From contig JBEKVB010000001.1 in NCBI GenBank assembly GCA_049514435.1, positions 124,001 to 188,000 on the forward strand: DNA of 64,000 nucleotides. The letters run 5' to 3'. The stretch is from UBA4810 sp002479215 (GTDB lineage: Bacteria > Desulfobacterota > Syntrophia > Syntrophales > Smithellaceae). The notes beneath the pieces are model-generated. The model made no database searches, had not been told where the DNA came from, and saw nothing but the letters and a program-made list of their open reading frames with translations. Positions 55,129 to 63,224 of the stretch are shown piece after piece. Position 1 is the stretch's first letter, and the number at the start of each line of letters is the position of its first letter. Both the position numbers and the translations under genes were made by a program.

Positions 55129-56931
55129 ATGGATACCCACCTGAAACGTTTTCTGGAGGAAAAATTGACATTCCGGGATTCCGGCGGCGCAAGTAAAGTT
55201 ATGGTACTTTCCGAAGCTGTGCGCCTGTTTGTCCGGCCGCAGATGAGCATTCAATTTGGAAACGGTATGACCACGCCGACAGCCATCTTTTTTGAAATCG
55301 CCCGGCAATTCTGGGGGAAAAATCCCGGATTCACCATTATTGGGATTTCAGGAAGTGTTTACAATATTGCCCTCTTCGTTCATGGAAAGTTATGTAACAA
55401 AATCATTGCTGCATTCACCGGCGACGGGTATCCATTCCCGGCTCCTAATCCCATTCTTGCCCGAGCTCTAAGGGAAGGAACTGTCTTTCTGGAAAACTGG
55501 ACACAATTAACGATTGTTCTTCGCTTCATGGCCGGAGCTTTAGGTGTACCGTTTTTCCCTACCAAATCAATTCGCGGCAGTTCCATGGAGTTGGATAATA
55601 AGGACAGTTTTTGTCAAATTCCAAATCCCTTTGCAGAGGGAGAATCGGCAAGTGTTGTTAAAGCCTATAATCCGGATATTGCCATTGCTCACGGATGGGC
55701 GGCAGATCAAGACGGTAACACCATTATGTCCGCGCCGTATTCCGGAAATCACTTTGGAGCACTAGCAGCCAAGGAAGGTGTGATCGTCACCGTCGAAAAA
55801 ATTGTCGATGCCGATTTTATCCGACGTCACGCTCATATGACTCGCCTTCCCGGATATATCGTCAAAGCGGTCTGCCCTGCACCTATGGGCGGCCATCCTA
55901 TGGGCATTCATGCTCTGGGTGTCTCCGAATTGGAAGGATACGGAGAAGATGAAGAATGGATTATAGAAGCAAGAAAAGCTGCCCGAAATTCTGATGAATA
56001 TCAAGCCTGGGTGGAAAAATGGGTACTGGGATGCAAAAATCATGAAGATTTTCTTTCCCGTCTTGGGCAACAGCGTATTTGGCATTTAAAAGGGAAAATC
56101 CAAAACGATTCCTGGATATCTGAACTTTCCGTCTTGGCCGGTCGTCTCCCCTCTCCCCAAGAATCTACTTCTGCCGAACGTTTGGTTAGCGCCTCTTCCA
56201 ATAAAATTATGGAAATTGTTAAAATAAAAAATTATCGTTTGGCTCTTTGCGGCATCGGCGTTTCTAATCTTGCCGCCTGGTTGGCCTATTACAAATTGCG
56301 GCGGGAAGAATACCTTCTGGAGCTGGTAGCGGAAATAGGTTACTATGGTTACTCTCCTCAACCATCCGATCCTTATGTATTCAATCTTCGCAACATTCCT
56401 TCCTGTAAGATGATTTCGGATATCTTTACTTCTCTGGGCATTATTATGGGCGGTTCCCAGACTTCCAGTATTGGAGTTATCGGAGCGGGACAAGTGGACA
56501 GGTGGGGAAATGTAAATACGACAAGACTATCCGAAACAGGGCCTTTTTTAGTCGGGTCAGGAGGAGCCAATGATGTGGCCTCTAGTGCCACTGAAACGGT
56601 CGTTACTTTGGAGCAAAACAAGAATCGCTTTGTAGAAAAAGTCGCCTATATAACGTCACCGGGTGTTAGAGTAACCACCGTAATTTCGCAGTTGGGAATA
56701 TTGGAAAAGGAAGCGGGAAATAATGAACTGGCATTGACCGGGTACTTTCCTGTAACCCCCTCGGCATCTGAAGAGGAATGTGTGAGGAGCATTCAGGAAC
56801 AATGCGGCTGGAAATTGAAAGTTAAGAGCAAACTGCAGATTCTTTCCTTGCCGTCCGCAGAAGAATTAAAACTTATGCGCTGCTTCGATCCGAAACGTTT
56901 TTTCCTTAGAGGTGATGAATCACAACGCTAG
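55129..56931 (+). CDS. Fused class I CoA-transferase (alpha-beta, glutaconate type)
   Basis: A 600-residue protein joining both chains of a class I CoA-transferase. The alpha-like half (1-about 320) has the SIQFGNGMTTP start and GHPMGIHALGVSELEGYG; the beta-like half (about 350-600) carries Glu402 in LVAEIGYYGYSP, the likely catalytic glutamate of glutaconate CoA-transferase B, and GAGQVDRWGNVNTT. Substrate unknown; the neighbours indicate dicarboxylic, aromatic or branched acyl-CoA metabolism. TAGGAG lies 12 bases before the ATG. Confidence 0.85.
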   Translation: MDTHLKRFLEEKLTFRDSGGASKVMVLSEAVRLFVRPQMSIQFGNGMTTPTAIFFEIARQFWGKNPGFTIIGISGSVYNIALFVHGKLCNKIIAAFTGDGYPFPAPNPILARALREGTVFLENWTQLTIVLRFMAGALGVPFFPTKSIRGSSMELDNKDSFCQIPNPFAEGESASVVKAYNPDIAIAHGWAADQDGNTIMSAPYSGNHFGALAAKEGVIVTVEKIVDADFIRRHAHMTRLPGYIVKAVCPAPMGGHPMGIHALGVSELEGYGEDEEWIIEARKAARNSDEYQAWVEKWVLGCKNHEDFLSRLGQQRIWHLKGKIQNDSWISELSVLAGRLPSPQESTSAERLVSASSNKIMEIVKIKNYRLALCGIGVSNLAAWLAYYKLRREEYLLELVAEIGYYGYSPQPSDPYVFNLRNIPSCKMISDIFTSLGIIMGGSQTSSIGVIGAGQVDRWGNVNTTRLSETGPFLVGSGGANDVASSATETVVTLEQNKNRFVEKVAYITSPGVRVTTVISQLGILEKEAGNNELALTGYFPVTPSASEEECVRSIQEQCGWKLKVKSKLQILSLPSAEELKLMRCFDPKRFFLRGDESQR

Positions 56932-56963
56932 AAATATAAAACATTTACTATATTTGCCCGTCA

Positions 56964-57929
56964 TCATACATCCAAATGCATTGGCGGCTTAAGGTTCTCG
57001 GACACTTTTGTTTTGCTGAAATTTGGATTCGCTCGGAGAAGGTGTCCGGGTAAAGGTTCTCCGGCAAATTTTTCCGCGATTTTAACGCATTCCAGAAGAA
57101 GATTGAAATCGATCCCTGTTTTTATCCCCATTTCTTCAAATAAATAAACAAGGTCTTCCGTCGGCACGTTCCAGTATCCCAGATCAAGTTCCATCGAACC
57201 GTAAGGTGTTCCACTCATGCCGCCCAGCGAAGTGTCAAAAATTCTTATACCGGCCTCATAGGCGGCAACACAATTTGCAATAGCCGTACCTCTGGTATTG
57301 TGAAAATGCACGGCAAGATTAATATTTAGATTCAAATCAAGAATGGATTTTATAAGGGCCTTCACCTTTTTAGGGTTGGCCATACCGGTAGAATCTACAA
57401 GAGAAATTTCTGTTGCCCCCATATAACTTATTTTCAATACAAGTTGTAATACTTCTTCGGGTGAAATCACTCCTGCATAGGGACAACCAAAGGCGGTGAG
57501 AATATAAATTCTGACACTCTTTCCGCTTTTGCCGGTAGCGTCGAAAATAGCAGGCAACGTTTTGTTTACGGTCTCCTTTAATGTTCGTCCCATCGTTACT
57601 TTATTGAATACATCGCTCGTGGCTACGAGCATAAGAATTTCGTCAATTTGAGTAATCAATGCCCGTCGGCAGCCGATTTCGTTAGGCACCAACCCCACAT
57701 AGGTGACGCCCGATTGTTTTTTGATCCCATCAATAATTTTTTCTGCATCGTAGTTTCTCGGTAAAAGACGCGGATGCAAGAAAGATGCACATTCTATTTT
57801 TTTAAAACCGGCTTGAGATAATTTATTTATAAACATTACCTCATTGTCAGCCGAAAGGCTTTTACGCACGGCCGGTAAACCGTCGCGCGGAGATATTTCT
57901 ACAATGGTTACTTTATTTTCCTTTTTCAA
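56964..57929 (-). CDS. HMG-CoA lyase-like pyruvate-carboxyltransferase-family protein
   Basis: A 321-residue TIM-barrel lyase of the HMG-CoA lyase family. Metal and base residues are visible: Arg15-Asp16 (SPRDGLP), Glu46, His208 and His210 (HFHNTRG), Asn254. The position of the human catalytic cysteine (GGCPYA) is Thr241 in GGMSGTPYG, so the usual flexible-loop Cys is missing. It may cleave a different 3-hydroxyacyl-CoA or be an aldolase-type relative. It is convergent with the CoA-transferase. Confidence 0.82.
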   Translation of the reverse strand: MKKENKVTIVEISPRDGLPAVRKSLSADNEVMFINKLSQAGFKKIECASFLHPRLLPRNYDAEKIIDGIKKQSGVTYVGLVPNEIGCRRALITQIDEILMLVATSDVFNKVTMGRTLKETVNKTLPAIFDATGKSGKSVRIYILTAFGCPYAGVISPEEVLQLVLKISYMGATEISLVDSTGMANPKKVKALIKSILDLNLNINLAVHFHNTRGTAIANCVAAYEAGIRIFDTSLGGMSGTPYGSMELDLGYWNVPTEDLVYLFEEMGIKTGIDFNLLLECVKIAEKFAGEPLPGHLLRANPNFSKTKVSENLKPPMHLDV

Positions 57930-58092
57930 AATAGTTATCCTAATAAATAAAAAAAATCATTAATTCCGGGAAAATTTTATTCTCATTTCGTCTAGATATA
58001 TTATGCATAATACGTTCCATAAATATTTATGCCTTTAAAATAATCTGATACAGGAAAAATGTTTAAAGACTTATAAATTTGAGCTACTTCTT

Positions 58093-59457
58093 TTAATCAA
58101 AACCATATTGTTTCATTTTGATGTAAAAAGTTCTTCTGCTGATTCCCAGTTTTTTTATAGCCATGGTTCTGTTAGGGGATGTTTCCAGGGTTTCTTTGAT
58201 TAGTTTTTTTTCCAAACTTTTAACAGCTTGTGTAAGATTGTAAGTCTTATCTTGTAAAGAAGTTATGGATAAACCGACATGATTGTGTTCCGGTTCTTGG
58301 GTAAAAAGAAAATTGGGAAGTGAACTCGGAGAAACTATCGAATCTCTGCTCATGTTGACCGCGTAGCTCACCACGCCTTTCAATTCACGCACATTCCCAG
58401 GCCAGTGATACGAATTTAGAATTTCCATCGCCGAGGAGGAAAATTTTAAATTTCGTTTTTCGATATCGTCGTTGGACTTAAGAAAATAATCGACCAACAG
58501 AGGAATATCCTCTCTGCGCTCCCTGAGCGGCGGGAGGTAAATAGTAAAAGCATTTAAGCGAAAGAAAAGGTCTTCCCGAAATGCCTTCTGTTCGATTAAA
58601 GAGGTTAAATCTCTGTTTGTTGAAGATATTATGCGGACGTCAACCTTAATGTTTTTCGTACCGCCTACCCTCTTAAAAGTACCGGATTCAAGAACCCTTA
58701 ATAACTTTGATTGCGTCTGAAGCGACGCATCCCCAACTTCATCCAGAAGGATAGTCCCTTCATGAGCTTCATCGAAATAGCCTCTGCTTCCTTCTGTTCT
58801 TGCTCCGGTAAACGCTCCTTTTTCATATCCAAACAGTTCACTTTCGATTAAAGTATCCGGAATAGCGGCACAATTGACATCAATCAATGGCCTACAGCTC
58901 CGCTTACTTGTACCGTGTATCGCGCGCGCGAGTATTTCTTTACCTGTACCGCTTTCTCCGATGATCAGCACGGAAATATTGGATTTTGCGGCTCTTTGAG
59001 CAATAACCAGGGCTTTTTTAAATTCTATATTCTCACCTACTAACTCGCCAAACTCATGAGAAAGTTTTTCTGTCCTATATTTTTCCTCATCTTCATAAGG
59101 ATTAGACTTTTTTATCCGATAAGATCTATCATCTTTTTTTTCAGAATCCCTGGCAATTAAGAGATAAAAATGCTCTTGGTTTTTTGATTTGTTTAATAAG
59201 TATACATACAGGCTGATTTTTTGTTGATGACCGGGAATGCTTAAAAATTGCGGCGATATAATTACTTTGACTGATGTTTTTATGTTTAGACCGGAAAGAG
59301 CATCGCAGTGGTTTTTTATTTTACCTCCAATTTTAAATTTGAATAGATCTTCAAAGTTACTGTTTACATAATATACATATTTATTTTCATCAATGATTGC
59401 GGCTGCATCCGAAAGATCTTGTAGCGTTTTTATTAAAAATTGAGGAATTTTTTCCAT
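58093..59457 (-). CDS. Sigma-54-dependent transcriptional activator with PAS-like sensor
   Basis: A 454-residue NtrC-type regulator: an N-terminal PAS-like domain (about 8-110) with no receiver domain, AAA+ core with Walker A GESGTGKE (167-174), the sigma-54 contact loop GAFTGA (214-219), and a C-terminal Fis-type HTH (KKLGISRRTFYIKMKQYGF). It is divergent from the beta-oxidation genes, between which a sigma-54 promoter lies, so it probably senses an acyl-CoA or other small ligand and activates that operon. Confidence 0.93.
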   Translation of the reverse strand: MEKIPQFLIKTLQDLSDAAAIIDENKYVYYVNSNFEDLFKFKIGGKIKNHCDALSGLNIKTSVKVIISPQFLSIPGHQQKISLYVYLLNKSKNQEHFYLLIARDSEKKDDRSYRIKKSNPYEDEEKYRTEKLSHEFGELVGENIEFKKALVIAQRAAKSNISVLIIGESGTGKEILARAIHGTSKRSCRPLIDVNCAAIPDTLIESELFGYEKGAFTGARTEGSRGYFDEAHEGTILLDEVGDASLQTQSKLLRVLESGTFKRVGGTKNIKVDVRIISSTNRDLTSLIEQKAFREDLFFRLNAFTIYLPPLRERREDIPLLVDYFLKSNDDIEKRNLKFSSSAMEILNSYHWPGNVRELKGVVSYAVNMSRDSIVSPSSLPNFLFTQEPEHNHVGLSITSLQDKTYNLTQAVKSLEKKLIKETLETSPNRTMAIKKLGISRRTFYIKMKQYGFD

Positions 59458-59527
59458 AACTTTTTCTTTTTTCGTATAAATATGTATACAATTAATACAA
59501 AAGAGTCAACAAAAATTACACAAAATT

Positions 59528-59561
59528 ATTTCATTTTGAAATAAGACTCATTGAATTTCAA
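59528..59561 (+). promoter_or_regulatory. Candidate activator-binding palindromes (UAS)
   Basis: Two palindromes sharing the TTTCA/TGAAA core, ATTTCA-TTT-TGAAAT (59528-59542) and TTGAA-T-TTCAA (59551-59561), have centres about 21 bp apart (two helical turns). They lie 115-150 bp upstream of the -24/-12 promoter, the usual distance for a sigma-54 enhancer. Confidence 0.5.
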
Positions 59562-59674
59562 TTTACTATTTGCCAGTAATAAGGCGGTGTGGTTAGTCCA
59601 AATCACGAAGGAGATAAAAAATATTCTCTACCACATATTAGCATAAGACGTTTTTTAAAGCGGGATGATATAAC

Positions 59675-59690
59675 TGGTATGATATTTGCT
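59675..59690 (+). promoter_or_regulatory. Sigma-54 (-24/-12) promoter for beta-oxidation operon
   Basis: TGGTATGATATTTGCT matches the consensus TGGYRYRN4TTGCW at every fixed position, with GG and GC ten bases apart. Start would be near 59701, 43 bp before the 3-hydroxyacyl-CoA dehydrogenase ATG. The divergent sigma-54 activator gene makes it convincing. Confidence 0.8.
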
Positions 59691-59743
59691 GATTTTATAA
59701 AATGATAATAGGATGTAAAAATCGATAAGCAAGGAGTAAAAAT

Positions 59744-60631
59744 ATGGATATCAAAAATATTATGGTTATTGGTTCGGGGCTCATGGGATCGGGCATTGCA
59801 CAAGTTTCCGCCCAGGCCGGATATAACGTCATCATGAATGATGTAAAGATGGAGTTTATCGACAAGGGCTTCAATTCCATAAGCTCGATACTTGATGGAC
59901 GGGTTAAGAAAGAAAAAATAACGGTTGCCGATAAAGATTCAATTTTAGCTAGAATCAGCAAATCACCCGATTTTGAAGAAGCGAAAAAAGCCGACTTGAT
60001 TATTGAGGCAGCTTTTGAAAATTTTGAGGTTAAAAAATCCATTTTCCAGAAGTTGGATTCTCTCTGCCGTAAAGATGTTATCTTTGCCACAAATACATCT
60101 TCCATACCCATTACTTCTCTGGCAACAACTGTGCAGCGCTCGGAAAAGTTCATCGGTATGCATTTTTTCAGCCCAGTGCCGGTAATGCGTCTGGTTGAGA
60201 TCATTCCGGGATTTAAAACAGCTGAGGAAACCACAAAAATAATTGAAACGGTTGCAGCCAAACTGAAGAAAGAAACCGTCCGGGTGAAAGATGTGCCCGG
60301 ATTTCTTGTTAACAGGGTTAATGCAGCATTCAGAGCGGAGGTTTATAATTGTTTGCTGGAGGGTGTCGCAACTATTGAAGATATAGACAAAGCCATAAAG
60401 CTGGGACTCAATCATCCCATGGGGCCGTTTGAATTAGGTGATTTTGTAGGACTCGAGATAGGTCTTAATGTTTTTAGAACACTTTATGAGGGATATAAAG
60501 ATCCGAAATTCCGTCCCGCTTTAATTTTGGAGAAACTTGTGCAGAGTGGAGACCTGGGAAGAAAAACTGGAAAAGGATGGTATGATTATACATCCGGAGA
60601 AATGAAGCCGAGAAAAGACGTAAATTTTTAA
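59744..60631 (+). CDS. hbd: 3-hydroxyacyl-CoA dehydrogenase
   Basis: A 295-residue NAD-dependent dehydrogenase of beta-oxidation. The NAD-binding loop is GSGLMGSGIAQVSAQAG (residues 9-25) with Asp at the end of the second strand; the catalytic His is in IGMHFFSPVPVM and the catalytic pair is completed by Glu in LVEII. GGAG precedes the ATG. First gene of the sigma-54-driven operon with thiolase and acyl-CoA dehydrogenase. Confidence 0.93.
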   Translation: MDIKNIMVIGSGLMGSGIAQVSAQAGYNVIMNDVKMEFIDKGFNSISSILDGRVKKEKITVADKDSILARISKSPDFEEAKKADLIIEAAFENFEVKKSIFQKLDSLCRKDVIFATNTSSIPITSLATTVQRSEKFIGMHFFSPVPVMRLVEIIPGFKTAEETTKIIETVAAKLKKETVRVKDVPGFLVNRVNAAFRAEVYNCLLEGVATIEDIDKAIKLGLNHPMGPFELGDFVGLEIGLNVFRTLYEGYKDPKFRPALILEKLVQSGDLGRKTGKGWYDYTSGEMKPRKDVNF

Positions 60632-60657
60632 AATAAAAATTATGGGGAGATGAAACC

Positions 60658-61923
60658 ATGGAAAATGTAGTCATTTTAAGTTGTGTGCGCACTCCCATCG
60701 GCGCATACGGTGGTTCTTTAAAAGATATTCCTGTTTATAAACTTGGCGCTATCGTTTTGCAGGAATTAGTTAAACGGGTAAAAATAGATCCGGCACAGGT
60801 TGAAGATGTGATTATGGGAACGGCTTATCAAAACGGCGAATGCGCCAACGGCGCGCGCATGGCAGTTCTAGAAGCCGGCTGGCCGGACAGCGTTCCGGGA
60901 GTAGTTCTTGACCGGCGTTGCTGTTCAGGTCTGGAAGCTATTTTTTTCGGTGCTCTGAAAATACAAACGGGAAATGCCGATATTATTATCGCGGGAGGTA
61001 TGGACTCGATGAGCCAAGCCGAACTGTATATCCCCGGCGATATCAAGTGGGGACTGGGGGGCAAGAATCATGAAAAATACGGTTTCATGCCCAGAGGACA
61101 CGGCGCCCTGGCCATGTGGGGAATTCCGTTTTATGATCGTATCCAGCGTGCTCGTGTCATGTCGCAACCCATTGCCCGGTACGGCGAGCTAAGTTCTATG
61201 ATGACTTGGGCCGAAGCTGCGGCCAAAAAAGAAAAAATAACTAGGGAAGAAGCCGATCAGTGGTCATTCCGGAGCCATCAGAGAGCGATTGCGGCGCAGG
61301 ATGCCGGAAAATTTGCTGTAGAAATCGTTCCCGTGCCTCTCGGTAAAGATAAGAACGGACAGACGACTTTCTTCAGTATAGATGAGGGTCCGAGAAGAGA
61401 AACTACTCTGGAAAAACTAGCCAAGCTAAAGCCTGTTTATTCCGGTGGTGTTTGTACGGCCGGAAACTCTTCTTCTGAAAATGACGGCGCGGCGGTTATA
61501 ATGCTTGCTTCCGAAAAAAAAGTGAAAGAGATGGGAATAAAACCCCTCGCTTATTTCCGTTCTTGTGCGATTGCGGCAACTGATCCAACTTTGACCTACC
61601 CGGCCGTGCCTGTGTCCGTTCAAAAAGCGCTGCAAAAAATAAAAGTTACCATTGATCAAGTCGGTCTGATCGAAATTCAGGAAGCTTTTGCCGTTCAGGC
61701 GCTGGCTGATGCCCGGCTTTCCGGCATTAAAGACAAAGAAATGGACGAAAAAGTAAACGTTAATGGTTCCGGAATTTCATTGGGGCATCCTATCGGTGCT
61801 ACCGGCGTAATGCGCTTAACAACACTGATCAACGAAATGACTAGAAGAGAGTGCCGTTATGGTCTGGAAACCATATGTGGCGGCGGCGGTCAGGGCATCT
61901 GCATGATCGTGGAAAGAAAATAG
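60658..61923 (+). CDS. Acetyl-CoA acetyltransferase / thiolase
   Basis: A 421-residue thiolase. The nucleophile Cys88 is in RRCCSGLEA, His377 in LGHPIGATG and Cys407 in TICGGGGQG are present. The NEAFA motif reads QEAFA (Gln341 for Asn), an unusual change in the oxyanion-hole/water-binding position. It is 26 bp downstream of the dehydrogenase. Confidence 0.92.
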   Translation: MENVVILSCVRTPIGAYGGSLKDIPVYKLGAIVLQELVKRVKIDPAQVEDVIMGTAYQNGECANGARMAVLEAGWPDSVPGVVLDRRCCSGLEAIFFGALKIQTGNADIIIAGGMDSMSQAELYIPGDIKWGLGGKNHEKYGFMPRGHGALAMWGIPFYDRIQRARVMSQPIARYGELSSMMTWAEAAAKKEKITREEADQWSFRSHQRAIAAQDAGKFAVEIVPVPLGKDKNGQTTFFSIDEGPRRETTLEKLAKLKPVYSGGVCTAGNSSSENDGAAVIMLASEKKVKEMGIKPLAYFRSCAIAATDPTLTYPAVPVSVQKALQKIKVTIDQVGLIEIQEAFAVQALADARLSGIKDKEMDEKVNVNGSGISLGHPIGATGVMRLTTLINEMTRRECRYGLETICGGGGQGICMIVERK

Positions 61924-61953
61924 TTTAAAGAAAAAATTGGGAGGATTTTAAAT

Positions 61954-63111
61954 ATGGATTTTGCATTAACCGAAGAACAAAAAATACTTCAGGATATGGC
62001 AAAGAATTTTGCCGAAAATGAAATCAAACCCCATGTAGAAGAAGATGAAAAAAATCAGCATTGGCGCAAAGAAATATTCGATAAAATGGCTGAATTAGGT
62101 TTCTTCGGTTTCTGCATTGATGAGAAATATGGTGGAAACGGCATGGGCTATTTGGAAGGTGCCCTGGTCATCGAGCAAATCGCCAAAGTCCATACATCTT
62201 GGCGTATGGCCTTTAACATGCAGTGTTGGGGACCCTCTTTGACCATTCAAAAATTCGGAACAGAGGAACAGAAGCAGCATTACATTCCCAAATTTGTCAG
62301 CGGCGAATATATCGGCAGCTTCGCCATGACGGAAACCGATATCGGCTCCGATGTGGCCGGCATGAAATGTTTGGCGGAAGATAAAGGAGATCATTATCTC
62401 CTCAATGGAAATAAGATGTGGATTACGAACGGAACAGTTTCCAATCATGGCTTATTATATGTAAAGACCAATAAAGACGCCGGAGCCAATGGGATCAGCT
62501 GCTTTATCATGGATTACAGCCTCCGGGGCATTACCCGTAAAAAGATTCATGAAAAAGTGGGACTGCTGGCTTCCGATACGGCGGAAATTACTTTTGAAGA
62601 TGTGAAGGTACCGAAAAAACTTATTCTGGGAACTGTCAACAAAGGATTCCAAATGTGCATGACCCAGTTGAATGCCACACGGCTCGGATGTGCAGCAGGC
62701 GCAGTGGGGCTTTCCGGAGCTATCCTGGACGCCTCCATTAAATACGCCAATGAAAGATCCCAGTTTGGACAAAAGATCGGCAAATTCCAGTTGATTCAAC
62801 AACAGATTGCGGAAATGAAAATGGGACATGCCGCAATGGCTGATCTTGTTTACAAAGCGGCCTGGTTAAAGGATAAAGGCCTTCCCAACGTGATGGAAAC
62901 ATCGATGTCCAAACTTTACGGAGCTAAAGAGGTCGTTCACGCGGCCAATGAATGCATGAAGTTATTCGGATCATTTGGATATTCCGATGAATATCCCTGC
63001 GGCCGATTCCTGCGCGATGCAAAACAATTCGAAACGCTGGAAGGAACATCCAATATGCATACTATGATCGTGGCTAACGCCGCGCTTGGTTATGCCCCCA
63101 ACAGAGTATAA
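61954..63111 (+). CDS. Acyl-CoA dehydrogenase
   Basis: A 385-residue FAD enzyme for alpha,beta-dehydrogenation. The FAD-binding segment MTETDIGSDVAGM and the C-terminal ETLEGTSNMHTMI with the likely catalytic Glu are visible; the EGT..MH pattern recalls glutaryl-CoA and cyclic acyl-CoA dehydrogenases more than short-chain ones. GGGAGG precedes the ATG at nine bases. Third gene of the beta-oxidation unit. Confidence 0.92.
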   Translation: MDFALTEEQKILQDMAKNFAENEIKPHVEEDEKNQHWRKEIFDKMAELGFFGFCIDEKYGGNGMGYLEGALVIEQIAKVHTSWRMAFNMQCWGPSLTIQKFGTEEQKQHYIPKFVSGEYIGSFAMTETDIGSDVAGMKCLAEDKGDHYLLNGNKMWITNGTVSNHGLLYVKTNKDAGANGISCFIMDYSLRGITRKKIHEKVGLLASDTAEITFEDVKVPKKLILGTVNKGFQMCMTQLNATRLGCAAGAVGLSGAILDASIKYANERSQFGQKIGKFQLIQQQIAEMKMGHAAMADLVYKAAWLKDKGLPNVMETSMSKLYGAKEVVHAANECMKLFGSFGYSDEYPCGRFLRDAKQFETLEGTSNMHTMIVANAALGYAPNRV

Positions 63112-63224
63112 GAGATCATTCAAATGATTTATCCAAGATGCTCAAATCGTTTTTTTGATCTAGATGAAACTTTTTCGTGTTTAAATGAAAAGCAAAGCAC
63201 ACGTGCTTGAACCGGTAAAATAAA

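Noticed and set aside
58019..58092. Terminator after the sigma-54 regulator.
   Set aside because: AT-rich with no stable stem followed by a T tract.
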